A stretch of DNA of 64,000 bases from Azospirillum sp. TSH100 (GTDB taxonomy: Bacteria > Pseudomonadota > Alphaproteobacteria > Azospirillales > Azospirillaceae): assembly GCF_004923295.1 (NCBI RefSeq), contig NZ_CP039634.1, forward strand, positions 2,384,001 to 2,448,000. The letters are read 5' to 3'. The position numbers and the translations under genes are program-made. The notes under the pieces were generated by a model. That model saw only the letters and a program-made list of their open reading frames with translations, ran no database searches and was not told where the DNA came from. Shown piece by piece: positions 20,850-29,628 of this stretch; within the stretch, counting starts at the first letter, position 1, and each line of letters begins with the position of its first letter.

Positions 20850-21284
20850 TCAGGCCGCCGGTGCCTTGACGAAATGCTGGTGACCGTGGTCGCACTGGCC
20901 GCGGGCGTGCTTGTCGTCGCAGCTTTCGCCGGAGGTCAGGCCGATCCAGCCATGCAGCGTCGTGGGATCGAAGCCGGCCTCGCGGCGGTCGCCGACCTGG
21001 ATCAGCGGCCGGCGGATCAACTCGCGGTCGGCCAGCATCGCTGCCAGCGCGGCGGTCTCGTCGAGAGCCTCGGGCTTGACGGCGCCGGATTTGACAGCGG
21101 CGGCACGGCGGTTAAACCAGCCATCGACCTCCCTCTCACCGAAGAAGGCGCGGAGATCGGCGGCGGTCAGGTCGGCGGTGGCGAGGTCGCGTTCGACCAG
21201 CGTGTGGCCGGCGGCGGCCAACTGCTGCTTCTGCTTGGCGTTCGCCGGGCAACCGGCCAGTCCGTAGAAAATCACCTCGGCCAT
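20850..21284 (-). CDS. ArsC/Spx-family protein, possibly the nitrogenase-associated type
   Basis: The 144-residue thioredoxin-fold protein begins MAEVIFYGLAGCPANAKQKQ, with the single redox Cys in the usual ArsC/Spx position, and continues with FFGEREVDGWFNRRAAAVK and LIRRPLIQVGDRREAGFD. The C-terminus carries a Cys/His-rich tail (ESCDDKHARGQCDHGHQHF) not found in plain ArsC, which could bind metal. I recall this tail in the family annotated as nitrogenase-associated protein, but no nif gene is in the window. ATG 21284 was chosen because homology begins there. Confidence 0.8.
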   Translation of the reverse strand: MAEVIFYGLAGCPANAKQKQQLAAAGHTLVERDLATADLTAADLRAFFGEREVDGWFNRRAAAVKSGAVKPEALDETAALAAMLADRELIRRPLIQVGDRREAGFDPTTLHGWIGLTSGESCDDKHARGQCDHGHQHFVKAPAA

Positions 21285-21368
21285 GGGACACTCCGCTGCT
21301 GGATGGACGATCCTGATCCGGGGAGCAATCAGGACCGATTTCGTCCAGTCTAACGGCGGTGCAGCATG

Positions 21369-21396
21369 AAAAAGGGCGCGACAGAATGCCGCGCCC
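21369..21396 (-). terminator. Terminator after the ABC importer operon
   Basis: A 7-bp GC stem (21374-21380 with 21390-21396) is followed on the minus strand by five T (21369-21373). It lies 40 bp past the stop of the substrate-binding protein gene. Confidence 0.7.
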
Positions 21397-21435
21397 ACAT
21401 TTTTTCTGTGGGTATTCAGGAGTGGGCGGCGAGGC

Positions 21436-22464
21436 TCACTTCTGGAGGCGCTTCAGCGCATCCTCGACATACTGGTTGGTGTAGGTCTTGGACAGGTCGA
21501 TGCTGGCCGACGCCACCGCCGGGTCGAAGGCCTTCAGCACCTTCAGCGCGGCATCGGCGCCGTCCTGGGTGAAGCGGCCATCCGGCGAATAGGTCGGCTT
21601 GGAATGCTCGAAGGCCTGGGCGTAGAGCGACTTGTTGCCCAGGAAATACTCCTCCGGCAGAACCTTCAGCACGTCGTCGGTGCTGGCCTTGTTCAGCCAC
21701 AGCATGGTGCGGACGAAGACGTCGGCCAGCGCCTGGGTGGTCTTCGGATTCTCCTTGATGAAGTCCGGCTTCATGTAGAGCACGGCGGCGGGATAGGGAC
21801 CGCCATAGACGTCGATCGTGCCCTTTTCCGTCCGGGTGTCGGCCAGGATGGTGATGTCGCCATCGGCCTGGGCCTGACTGATCACCGGGTCCAGGTTGAC
21901 GATGGCGTCGATCTCGCCGCGCTTGATGGCGGCGATGGCGCTGGGCCCGCCGCCGACGCCGATGACCGAGGCATCCTCCGGCTTCATGCCGAGCGAGGTC
22001 AGGACATAGTTCAGCATGAAGTTGGTCGAGGAACCGGGAGCGGTGACGCCGACCTTCTTGCCCTTCAGATCCTTCACCGACTTGACGGTGCCGGACTTGT
22101 TGACCGAGGCCAGGACGATGCCGGGATAGCGGCCGAGCTGCGTCACCGCGACGATCGGCTGGCCCTTCGCCTGCATCTGGATGGTGTGGTCGTAGGCGCC
22201 GGTGACCACGTCGGCGGAGCCGCCGACCAAGGCCTGGAGGCTCTTGGCGCCACCGCCGAAGTCGCTGATCTCGACGGTCAGCCCGGCTTCCTTGAAGTAG
22301 CCCAGCCGCTCGGCCAGCGTCAGCGGCAGGTAATAGAGCAGCGGCTTGCCGCCGACGGCGATCTTGATGTCGGTCTTCTCAAGTTTCTGCTGGGCTGCGG
22401 CCAGACCGGCCGTCCCGAGAGTAAGGGCGACCGCGGCAGCCGCGATCAGCGATTTGAGTTTCAT
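21436..22464 (-). CDS. ABC transporter substrate-binding protein, NitT/TauT family
   Basis: The periplasmic receptor of the importer has 342 residues. The first 25 (MKLKSLIAAAAVALTLGTAG onward) are a Sec signal peptide. The mature protein has the NMT1/SsuA-like layout (GKPLLYYLPLTLAERLGYFK, then FGGGAKSLQALVGGSADVVTGAYDH, then GSSTNFMLNYVL). Such proteins bind nitrate, sulfonates, taurine or pyrimidine precursors; the ligand here cannot be told. It is the last gene of an ATPase-permease-receptor operon. The long upstream open frame is a shadow in the permease gene. Confidence 0.92.
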   Translation of the reverse strand: MKLKSLIAAAAVALTLGTAGLAAAQQKLEKTDIKIAVGGKPLLYYLPLTLAERLGYFKEAGLTVEISDFGGGAKSLQALVGGSADVVTGAYDHTIQMQAKGQPIVAVTQLGRYPGIVLASVNKSGTVKSVKDLKGKKVGVTAPGSSTNFMLNYVLTSLGMKPEDASVIGVGGGPSAIAAIKRGEIDAIVNLDPVISQAQADGDITILADTRTEKGTIDVYGGPYPAAVLYMKPDFIKENPKTTQALADVFVRTMLWLNKASTDDVLKVLPEEYFLGNKSLYAQAFEHSKPTYSPDGRFTQDGADAALKVLKAFDPAVASASIDLSKTYTNQYVEDALKRLQK

Positions 22465-22499
22465 TGGTTGCCTCCCCAATTGGATTTCCCTACTGGATT

Positions 22500-23300
22500 T
22501 CAGTGCTGCCCGGCCTGGTTGTCCTGCGGGCGCCAATGCAGAAGCCGCTTCTCGATCACCGTCACGGCGGCGTCGATCAGGACGACGAAGATCGTCAGCA
22601 CCAGCATGCCGGAAAAGACGCCGACGGTGTCGAACACCCCCTCCGCCTGATGGATGCGGTAGCCGAGCCCGGCGGCGGAGCCCAGATACTCGCCCACCAC
22701 CGCACCGACCATGGCGAAGCCGACGGCGGTGTGCAGCGAGGAGAAGACCCAGGACAGGGCCGAGGGCAGATAGACATGGCGGAACAGGTCGCGGGAACTG
22801 GCGCCCAGCATGCGGGCATTGGCCAGCACCACGGGGCTGACCTCCTTCACGCCCTGGTAGACGTTGAAGAAGACGATGAAGAAGACCAGCGTCACCCCCA
22901 GCGCCACCTTCGACCAGATGCCGAGCCCGAGCCACAGCGCGAAGATCGGCGCCAGCACCACGCGGGGCAGCGCGTTGACCGCCTTGATGTAAGGGTCGAA
23001 GACGACGGAGACCAACGGCGCGCGGGCGAACCAGAAGCCGAAGGCGATGCCGGCCACCGTGCCGATGATGAAGGCCAGCGCGGTCTCCAGCAGCGTGATG
23101 CCGAGATGATACCAGATGACGCCAGAGGCGAAATCAGCCCAGGTGCGGGCCAGCACCGCCCCTGGCGTGCCGAAGAAGAAGGGGCTGAGAATCTTCGTGT
23201 CGGTCAGGACATGCCAGATCAGGAAGAAGGCGATCAGGACTCCCAACTGAAGCAGCAGGATGACGGGACGGCTGGGCAGGCGTTTGGCGTGGGATCTCAT
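22500..23300 (-). CDS. ABC transporter permease, NitT/TauT family
   Basis: The 266-residue inner-membrane protein has about six TM helices. The first is near residues 13-31 (VILLLQLGVLIAFFLIW), and the permease loop that contacts the ATPase is MLGASSRDLFRHVYLPSALS (about 163-182). It pairs with the upstream ATPase gene (7 bp between) and the downstream binding-protein gene (35 bp between), which completes a three-part importer. Confidence 0.94.
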   Translation of the reverse strand: MRSHAKRLPSRPVILLLQLGVLIAFFLIWHVLTDTKILSPFFFGTPGAVLARTWADFASGVIWYHLGITLLETALAFIIGTVAGIAFGFWFARAPLVSVVFDPYIKAVNALPRVVLAPIFALWLGLGIWSKVALGVTLVFFIVFFNVYQGVKEVSPVVLANARMLGASSRDLFRHVYLPSALSWVFSSLHTAVGFAMVGAVVGEYLGSAAGLGYRIHQAEGVFDTVGVFSGMLVLTIFVVLIDAAVTVIEKRLLHWRPQDNQAGQH

Positions 23301-23307
23301 GATGTCG

Positions 23308-24132
23308 TCACCGCAGCTTGGTCTGGGCGTAGCCCTTCAGCACCTCGTCGCGCAGCTGCGCCCAGATCTCCTGGTGCAGGGCAAGGAACTGCGGGGTCAT
23401 GCGGATTTCCGCCACGTCGCGCGGACGGTCGAGATCGATGCGGTATTCGCCGATCAGCCGCGATCCCGGACCGGCGGACAGCACCAGCACCCGGTCGGAC
23501 ATCGCGATGGCCTCCTCCAGGTCATGGGTGATGAAGACCACCGACTTGCGGTCCGCCGCCCACAGGTCGAGCAGCTCGTTCTCCATCATCTGGCGGGTCT
23601 GGACGTCGAGCGCCGAGAAGGGCTCGTCCATCAGGATGATCTTCGGATCGACGATCAGCGTCTGGGCCAGCGCAACGCGCTTGCGCATGCCGCCGGAAAG
23701 CTGGTGCGGGAAACGGTCGCCGAACCCCTCCAGCCCGACGCGCGACAGCCAAGGCAGCGCGCGCTCCCGCGCCTCCGCTTTCGACACGCCCCGGAACTCA
23801 AGCCCGGCGGCGACATTGTCGAGCGCCGACTTCCAGGGCATCAGCGCCTCGGCCTGGAACATGTAGCCGGCCTTGGGATTGATGCCGGTCACCGGCTGGC
23901 CGAAGGAGAGCGCGCGGCCCTCGCTGGGCTTCAGCAGGCCGGCGGCGACGTTCAGCATCGTCGATTTGCCGCTGCCTGTCGGGCCGACGATCGACACGAA
24001 CTCCCCATCGGCCACGGTGAAGCTGGCGCCCTGGACGGCGGTGTAGGAACGTCCCCGGCCGTCGGGCGAGGGAAAGGTGCAGGTCACGCCCTCCAGCTGA
24101 AGGGCGGGCGCCGCGGCGGCGGCCTCGGCCAT
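23308..24132 (-). CDS. ABC transporter ATP-binding protein, NitT/TauT family
   Basis: The 274-residue ATPase energises the importer. Motifs are Walker A GPTGSGKS, the Q-loop MFQAEALMPWKSALDNV, the signature LSGGMRKRVALAQ, Walker B IILMDEPFSALD and the switch His in VFITHDLEEA. ATG 24132 (MAEAAAAAPALQLEGV) was chosen because homology begins just after it and an AAGGACC ribosome site precedes it. It is the first gene of the operon. Confidence 0.94.
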   Translation of the reverse strand: MAEAAAAAPALQLEGVTCTFPSPDGRGRSYTAVQGASFTVADGEFVSIVGPTGSGKSTMLNVAAGLLKPSEGRALSFGQPVTGINPKAGYMFQAEALMPWKSALDNVAAGLEFRGVSKAEARERALPWLSRVGLEGFGDRFPHQLSGGMRKRVALAQTLIVDPKIILMDEPFSALDVQTRQMMENELLDLWAADRKSVVFITHDLEEAIAMSDRVLVLSAGPGSRLIGEYRIDLDRPRDVAEIRMTPQFLALHQEIWAQLRDEVLKGYAQTKLR

Positions 24133-24398
24133 ATCGGTGTGGTCCTTATATTTTGGCGATGAACTTTGGCGGGCGGTGTCTTTGGTTGGAGGACCATACT
24201 GTCCGAAGAGAATCCTATCGGCAACCGTTTGAGATCTCCGTGGATTCCAAAGGGAGCCATTCCGGAAATGCACCGCTTACGGTGTCAAAGAAGGGACGCG
24301 GGCCCTTATCGGTTGCCGGGGCGCCCTGCCCTCCAGCATCAATGATGTCATCTATGGCATAGATCGAAAGCCAGCCCCTTTCCCTTCGCGGAGCCGAC

Positions 24399-26186
24399 AT
24401 GCCCACGCTGCCGAAACGCCCGTTGATCGCGCTTGCCGTCCTGGCCGCCCTGCTTGCCGCGTGGCTCGGCTTTGCCGCCTGGTACGATCACCACCAGCGG
24501 GCGGAGGAACGGCCGGCCACCTACAGCGCGCTGATCGAGCAGGCCGTGCGGGGCGAGCTCAGCTCCATCACCTTCGCCACCGGCACCGGTTCCGGTCACG
24601 CGGTCGGCACCGACGGCAGCCGCTATCGCGTGATCATGCCGGTGACCGACGACCTGCTGAAGGAGATGCGCGCCCACAAGGTCGCCATCGCCTTCGACGA
24701 GGCTCCGGGCGGATTGGTGGCGCAGACGGTGGGCGTGCTGGACCGTGCCGCGCCCTTTTTGGTGGTGGCCCTGCTCATCGGCGGCCTGTTCCTGAGCGGC
24801 GGGCAGTTCTTCGGCATGGGCCGCGCCACCCGCGTGCGGCCCGAGGACACCAACACGGTGTTTGCCGACGTGGCCGGTGTGGATGAGGCGAAGGAGGAAC
24901 TGCGCGAGACAGTGCAGTTCCTGAAGGACCCACGCCGCTTCGCCATGGCCGGCGCCCGCGTGCCGAAGGGCATCCTGCTGGTCGGCCCGCCCGGCACCGG
25001 CAAGACCATGCTGGCCAAGGCGGCGGCGGGCGAGGCCGGCGTGCCGTTCTTCGCCTCGTCGGGATCGGATTTCGTCGAGATGTTCGTCGGGCTGGGTGCC
25101 GCCCGCGTCCGCAGCCTGTTCAAGACCGCCCGTGCCAACGCCCCCTGCATCCTGTTCATCGATGAGATCGACGCGCTGGCCGGCAAGCGCGGCGAGTCGA
25201 CCAGCCATTCCGAACGCGAGCAGACGCTGAACCAGCTGCTGGTGGAGATGGACGGCATCGTCGAGGGCGGCGAGGTGGTGGTGATCGCGGCCACCAACCG
25301 GTCGGAAATGCTCGATCCCGCCGTGCTGCGCCCCGGCCGTTTCGATCGCCACATCCATGTCAGTCTGCCCGACGTCGCCGGGCGCGAGGCCATCCTGGAC
25401 GTCCATGCCGGTCGCCTGACGTTGGCCCCCGACGTCTGCACCCGGACGGTGGCGCGAGGCACGCCGGGCTTCTCCGGTGCGGAACTCGCCAACCTGACCA
25501 ACGAGGCGGCGCTGTCGGCGGCACGCCAGGGCCGCGTCGTCGTCACCATGGCTGATTACGAAGCCGCCAAGGACCGCGTGCTGATGGGCACCGAGCGCCG
25601 CAGCCTCGCCCTGACGGCGCATGAACGCCGGCTGATCGCCGTCCATGAGGCCGGCCACGCCCTGGTTTCGCTGCGCTGCCCGCAAGCCGACCCGATCCAC
25701 AAGGCAACCATCATCCCGCGCGGCGGCGCGCTGGGCATGGTGGTGCGGCTGCCGGAGGGCGACCGCGTGTCGGTCTCCCGCGCCAAGCTGATGGCCGACA
25801 TCGCCGTCGCCATGGCCGGTCGCGCGGCGGAGGAGATCGCCTTCGGCGCCGATCAGGTCACCACCGGAGCCGAGGCCGATTTCCGCGCCGCCACCGATCT
25901 GGCGCGGCGGATGGTCACCGCCTGGGGGATGAGCGAGGAGATCGGCTTCGTCGCCCATGCGGCGGCTCAGCCGGGAGCGCGGTCGGAACGCACCGCCTGG
26001 CGCATCGACGAGGAGGTCCGCCGCATCACCGACGAAGGCATGGACCATGCCCGCCGTCTGCTGCGCAGCGACCGCGCCGCGCTGGACGGCATAGCCCAAG
26101 CCCTGCTGGACCGCGAGACACTGAGCGGCGATGAGATCGCCGCCCTGGCCGACAGCCAGACAGAACGCGCAACCGAGGCTGCTTGA
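24399..26186 (+). CDS. FtsH-like membrane AAA+ zinc metalloprotease (short paralogue)
   Basis: This ATP-dependent protease degrades membrane and regulatory proteins. The 595 residues comprise TM1 (about 9-27), a short periplasmic part and TM2 (about 119-138). The AAA+ module follows with Walker [15 protein letters not shown] (near 195), Walker [10 protein letters not shown] and second region of homology [19 protein letters not shown]. The M41 protease domain has HEAGH (near 416). It is shorter than usual FtsH (about 640) and lacks the usual long acidic tail. It is not next to tilS/folP, so it is probably a second FtsH beside the essential one. It stands alone. Confidence 0.92.
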   Translation: MPTLPKRPLIALAVLAALLAAWLGFAAWYDHHQRAEERPATYSALIEQAVRGELSSITFATGTGSGHAVGTDGSRYRVIMPVTDDLLKEMRAHKVAIAFDEAPGGLVAQTVGVLDRAAPFLVVALLIGGLFLSGGQFFGMGRATRVRPEDTNTVFADVAGVDEAKEELRETVQFLKDPRRFAMAGARVPKGILLVGPPGTGKTMLAKAAAGEAGVPFFASSGSDFVEMFVGLGAARVRSLFKTARANAPCILFIDEIDALAGKRGESTSHSEREQTLNQLLVEMDGIVEGGEVVVIAATNRSEMLDPAVLRPGRFDRHIHVSLPDVAGREAILDVHAGRLTLAPDVCTRTVARGTPGFSGAELANLTNEAALSAARQGRVVVTMADYEAAKDRVLMGTERRSLALTAHERRLIAVHEAGHALVSLRCPQADPIHKATIIPRGGALGMVVRLPEGDRVSVSRAKLMADIAVAMAGRAAEEIAFGADQVTTGAEADFRAATDLARRMVTAWGMSEEIGFVAHAAAQPGARSERTAWRIDEEVRRITDEGMDHARRLLRSDRAALDGIAQALLDRETLSGDEIAALADSQTERATEAA

Positions 26187-26239
26187 AGGAGAGGCCGGTG
26201 TCGAGACTGTGCGATCGACCGCTAAGGAAATGTCCCGCA

Positions 26240-26269
26240 TTGCGGCACGGGTGCATACGGGGGTAGACT
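26240..26269 (+). promoter_or_regulatory. Weak candidate promoter for the binding protein-SiaA operon
   Basis: TTGCGG (26240-26245), an 18-nt spacer and TAGACT (26264-26269) stand 38 bp before the ATG at 26307. Each box matches the sigma-70 consensus at four of six positions, so support is modest. Confidence 0.3.
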
Positions 26270-26306
26270 GATCCTAATCATTTCGAAGTAACACGAGAGG
26301 GGCGCG

Positions 26307-27110
26307 ATGACGGGGCCGCTATCCCGCCGTACGGTTTTGAGAGCCGCGTTGCCCCTCCTCTGCGCCGTTCCCTTTCTGCCGGCGCGCCCTGCCCCGACTT
26401 ATGCCACTCCGGTCAATGCGAGCGCGGCGGTGGTCAGGGTCGGCGCCTATGAGTTTCCGCCCTATGTCGATGAAACGGGTGGTGGGGTCACCCGTGACCT
26501 GCTGGACCTGCTGAACGGCGCGCAGAGCGAATTCCGGTTCGAGATGGTCAGGACCGCCCCGCAGCGCCGTTACGATGATCTGGAACAGGGGCGGTTCGAC
26601 ATGATCGCCTTCGAGTCTCGCAATTGGGGCTGGCAGGACCTCCCGATCGAAGCCACCCGCCCCTTCCTGCGCGATGCAGAGGTTTTCATCGCCAGGGCGG
26701 CGCCAGGGATCGACCAGCATTATTTCGACGACCTGAGCGGAAAGACGATCCTCGGCCGGCTGGGCTATCACTACGCCTTCGCCGATTTCGATGCCGACCC
26801 CAAGCGGTTGGAGCAACGCTTTCGTACCCGCGTCACCGTGACGCATGAGGGCAATGTCCGCAGCGTGGTCGCCGGCCGGGCCGACCTCGCCATCGTCACC
26901 CGATCCTTCCTCACCCGCTTCCTTCAGCGTGAACCGGAACTGGCACGCCAGATCCTGGTCTCCGACCGGACCGACCAGATTTACGAGCACACCATCCTGA
27001 CCCGGCGCGGCGCGGCGATCACCGCCAGCTGGCTCGAGTCGCTGCTCGACCGGCTGGAGGCGGACGGACAGCTGGAAGCGTTGTGGCGGCGCAGCGGAAT
27101 CCTGTCGTGA
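26307..27110 (+). CDS. Periplasmic solute-binding protein (family 3-like), coupled to SiaA
   Basis: The 267-residue protein begins with a twin-arginine-like signal (SRRTVLRAALPLLCAVPF) and then a type 3 extracellular solute-binding fold. Motifs are VVRVGAYEFPPYVDETGGGV, RRYDDLEQGRFDMIAFES, LSGKTILGRLGYHY and VRSVVAGRADLAIVTRSFL. No transporter genes are adjacent. Its stop overlaps the GTG start of the SiaA-like phosphatase gene by 4 bp. I infer that it is a ligand sensor feeding the periplasmic domain of that phosphatase and not part of an importer. The ribosome site is GAGAGGGG. Confidence 0.85.
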   Translation: MTGPLSRRTVLRAALPLLCAVPFLPARPAPTYATPVNASAAVVRVGAYEFPPYVDETGGGVTRDLLDLLNGAQSEFRFEMVRTAPQRRYDDLEQGRFDMIAFESRNWGWQDLPIEATRPFLRDAEVFIARAAPGIDQHYFDDLSGKTILGRLGYHYAFADFDADPKRLEQRFRTRVTVTHEGNVRSVVAGRADLAIVTRSFLTRFLQREPELARQILVSDRTDQIYEHTILTRRGAAITASWLESLLDRLEADGQLEALWRRSGILS

Positions 27111-28681
27111 AGCGGCGATCCTCGCTGCTGGCGCGGGTGGCCGGTGCCATCCTGCTGACGACGGCCAGCATCGGCACCGCTGCAATGCTGCTGTCGGAGC
27201 ATATCGTGGAGGGACAGCGCCACCAGGATCTGCTGCGGCGGGCCGAACTGGTCGCCGCCACCCAGGCCGACGCGCTGAGTGGTCCGGTGTGGGAGCTGGA
27301 CAACCGCAGCGCCCAACGGATGATCGAGGCGCTGACCGGCCGCGACACTGCCATCCGCTCCATCGCCATTTTCGAGAGCGATCGCGAGGAGCCGCTGGCG
27401 CGGACCACCGCCGGAAAGACCGGGGACGATGCCGATGTGGTGACGGTCGAACGCCCCATCCTGCTGCATGGACGCGAAGGTCGGGTGCAGACGGTCGGCC
27501 ATCTGCGCATCGTCTATTCGACGGCCGAGGTCCGGCAAGCCACGTTGGACGCGCTGATCCCGGTGGCCGGGCTGCTGCTGCTGTCGCTGCTGGGTGCGGT
27601 GGTGGCGCTCGGCCTGACGCTGAACCGCATGGTGCTGCGTCCGTTGCGCCGGCTGACCCAGCTGGCCAGCGCCATGGCGCGCGGCGATTACGGCGCCCGG
27701 ATGGATGCCGGGCGAATCGACGAGATCGGTGTGCTGGCGGACGGCTTCAACCGGATGGCGGCGACGGTGCAGGACCACACCAGCACTCTGGAAAGCCGGG
27801 TGCGCGAGCGGACGGAGGCACTGGCCGCCACCAACCGCGCCATCATGGACAGCATCAACTACGCCCAGTTGATCCAATCCGCCATCCTGCCGTCCGCCGA
27901 CGCGCTGTCGGCCGGACTGACTGAGCATTTCGTGTTGTGGCGGCCGCGCGATGTGGTCAGCGGCGACTTCTATCTCTGCCGCGAGGTGGCGGATGGCTTC
28001 GTCGTTGCGGTGGCCGACTGCACCGGCCACGGCGTGCCCGGCGCCTTCATGACGATGACCGCCAGTGCCATTCTGAACAATGTTCTGGACCAGCTGGGCG
28101 CCGAAGATCCGGCCGCAGTGCTGGCCGCCGTCGATCGCAAGGTGCGCGCCGCCCTGCATCAGGAGGAGGGGGCGCGCAGCGGAACCGACTGTTTCGACAA
28201 CGGGCTGGATCTCGGGCTGTGTCACATCCGCCCGGCCAAGGGAAAACTGGTCTTCGCCGGCGCCCGCATCCCGCTGCTGATCGTCACCGACGGTGGCGTG
28301 ACGGAGTTGCGGGGCGACCGCCGCAGCCTGGGTTATCGCCCCATTGCGCTGGACTCCGCCGGAAATGGCGCCGAGCCATCTTTCACCAATCATCTCGTCG
28401 CTCTGCGGGCCGATCAGACCTTCCTGATGGGCACCGATGGGCTGGTGGACCAGAATGGCGGGGAACGCGGGCGCAGTTTCGGCCGGATCAGATTGCGTGA
28501 CTTGCTGAGCCGGGGCGGCGACGGTCCGCTCGACCGGCTGAGGACCGCTCTGGAACACTCGCTGGACCAGTTCCAGGGCGGTCGGGAACAGCGTGACGAC
28601 ATCACGTTGTTCGGCTTCCGCGTGCGGCTGACGGACGCAGTCGCCATCCCCGATGCAGGGTCCGGCCGCCGCGCCGCGTAA
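27107..28681 (+). CDS. SiaA-like membrane PP2C-type protein phosphatase
   Basis: The 524-residue sensor phosphatase has TM1 (about 9-27) and a periplasmic domain of about 120 residues. TM2 (about 149-172) and HAMP (about 173-228) follow, then a short coiled coil and a SpoIIE/PP2C domain (about 258-510). Metal-binding motifs are VVSGDFYLC and AVADCTGHGVPGAFMTMTAS, followed by GTDGLVDQNGG and REQRDDITLFGF. In Pseudomonas, SiaA dephosphorylates SiaC. The SiaB- and SiaC-like genes on the facing strand (30675-31756) make the same role likely here. The start is GTG 27107, overlapping the upstream stop (GTGA), so translation is coupled. Confidence 0.88.
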   Translation: MKRRSSLLARVAGAILLTTASIGTAAMLLSEHIVEGQRHQDLLRRAELVAATQADALSGPVWELDNRSAQRMIEALTGRDTAIRSIAIFESDREEPLARTTAGKTGDDADVVTVERPILLHGREGRVQTVGHLRIVYSTAEVRQATLDALIPVAGLLLLSLLGAVVALGLTLNRMVLRPLRRLTQLASAMARGDYGARMDAGRIDEIGVLADGFNRMAATVQDHTSTLESRVRERTEALAATNRAIMDSINYAQLIQSAILPSADALSAGLTEHFVLWRPRDVVSGDFYLCREVADGFVVAVADCTGHGVPGAFMTMTASAILNNVLDQLGAEDPAAVLAAVDRKVRAALHQEEGARSGTDCFDNGLDLGLCHIRPAKGKLVFAGARIPLLIVTDGGVTELRGDRRSLGYRPIALDSAGNGAEPSFTNHLVALRADQTFLMGTDGLVDQNGGERGRSFGRIRLRDLLSRGGDGPLDRLRTALEHSLDQFQGGREQRDDITLFGFRVRLTDAVAIPDAGSGRRAA

Positions 28682-28709
28682 AATCCCTGGACCGCAACGC
28701 GAATCTGTT

Positions 28710-28743
28710 ACAGAGATGTCACTTATTGTGACGGGTTGTGACG
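28710..28743 (+). promoter_or_regulatory. Repeat-rich candidate operator upstream of the OmpR-type regulator gene
   Basis: Two TTGTGACG direct repeats (28726-28733 and 28736-28743) are spaced by exactly 10 bp, the usual layout of OmpR/PhoB-type sites. The first also forms the palindrome GTCAC-N5-GTGAC with 28718-28722. The site is about 100 bp before the ATG at 28845, and autoregulation is plausible. Confidence 0.45.
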
Positions 28744-28844
28744 CAGGGGTATCCTGGGTTCTGGTTACTACTCAAGTTTGATTTAAAATTTACACATTCT
28801 GGGGTATGTTGCACCCGCTGGAGTGGTGATAGGGAGAGCACGGC

Positions 28845-29606
28845 ATGGCCGGTCCGACGATCGTCGTGGTCGAAGATGAGAATTCCTTGCGGACCGACAT
28901 GGTCGAGTATCTGTCGAGCTGCGGATTCGATGCCATCGGTGCACGCGACGGGACGGAACTGGACGGGCTTCTGCAAACCCGCACCGCCGCCATCGTGATT
29001 CTGGACGTCAACCTGCCGGACGAGGATGGGTTCAAGATCGCGGCGAGGCTGCGCGACGGCCATGGCGCAGGCATCATCATGGTCACCGCCCGCAGTTCCA
29101 CCGTCGATCGCGTCGTCGGGTTGGAGATCGGTGCCGATGCCTATCTGGTGAAACCGGTCGAGCTGCGTGAACTGGAAGCGCAGGTGAAGTCGCTGCTGCG
29201 CCGCCTGAGCGAACGCGCCGCCGAATCGGCCGCCCAGTCCGCCAACGGTCACGCGCCCATCGATGCCGCCGGAGATGGGATGGACGAGGCCCGCTGGTCG
29301 CTGGACCCCACGGAATGGAGCCTGACCAATCCCGCCGGCATCCGCATCAACCTGACAAGCATGGAAATGAAGCTGACCAGCCTGCTGGCCGCACAGGCCC
29401 GCAAGCCGGCAACCCGCGACCAGATTTCCCAGGCGCTGTACAATCGCCGCTGGAACCCGGAAGACCGCTCCATCGACACGGTCGTCGGGCGCCTGCGCCA
29501 CAAGGTTGAAGGCGCCATCGGCGGTCCTGCACCGCTGAAGTCGGTGCATGGCGTCGGCTATGTCTTCTCCGCCCCGATCCGGGTGGTCGGCGCCACCCAC
29601 GGGTGA
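28845..29606 (+). CDS. OmpR-family response regulator
   Basis: The 253-residue regulator has an N-terminal receiver domain (acidic pair E10/D11, phospho-acceptor D54 in VILDVNLPDEDG, conserved Lys in AYLVKPVEL). An Ala-rich linker (about 120-145) follows, then a winged-helix domain (SIDTVVGRLRHKVEG, SVHGVGYVFSAP). It is the only DNA-binding output in the signalling island. The adjacent orphan kinases (29629-30678, 31766-33535, 34022-35716) are possible partners. It has its own upstream region after siaA and converges on the kinase gene, with 22 bp between the stops. Confidence 0.94.
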   Translation: MAGPTIVVVEDENSLRTDMVEYLSSCGFDAIGARDGTELDGLLQTRTAAIVILDVNLPDEDGFKIAARLRDGHGAGIIMVTARSSTVDRVVGLEIGADAYLVKPVELRELEAQVKSLLRRLSERAAESAAQSANGHAPIDAAGDGMDEARWSLDPTEWSLTNPAGIRINLTSMEMKLTSLLAAQARKPATRDQISQALYNRRWNPEDRSIDTVVGRLRHKVEGAIGGPAPLKSVHGVGYVFSAPIRVVGATHG

Positions 29607-29628
29607 ACCGGTCCCATGGCGCCACGTC

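Noticed and set aside
21436-22935. 499-codon version of the ABC binding protein
   Set aside because: The extra N-terminal part lies antiparallel to nothing useful and overlaps the permease gene in another frame. The signal peptide at 22464 defines the true start.
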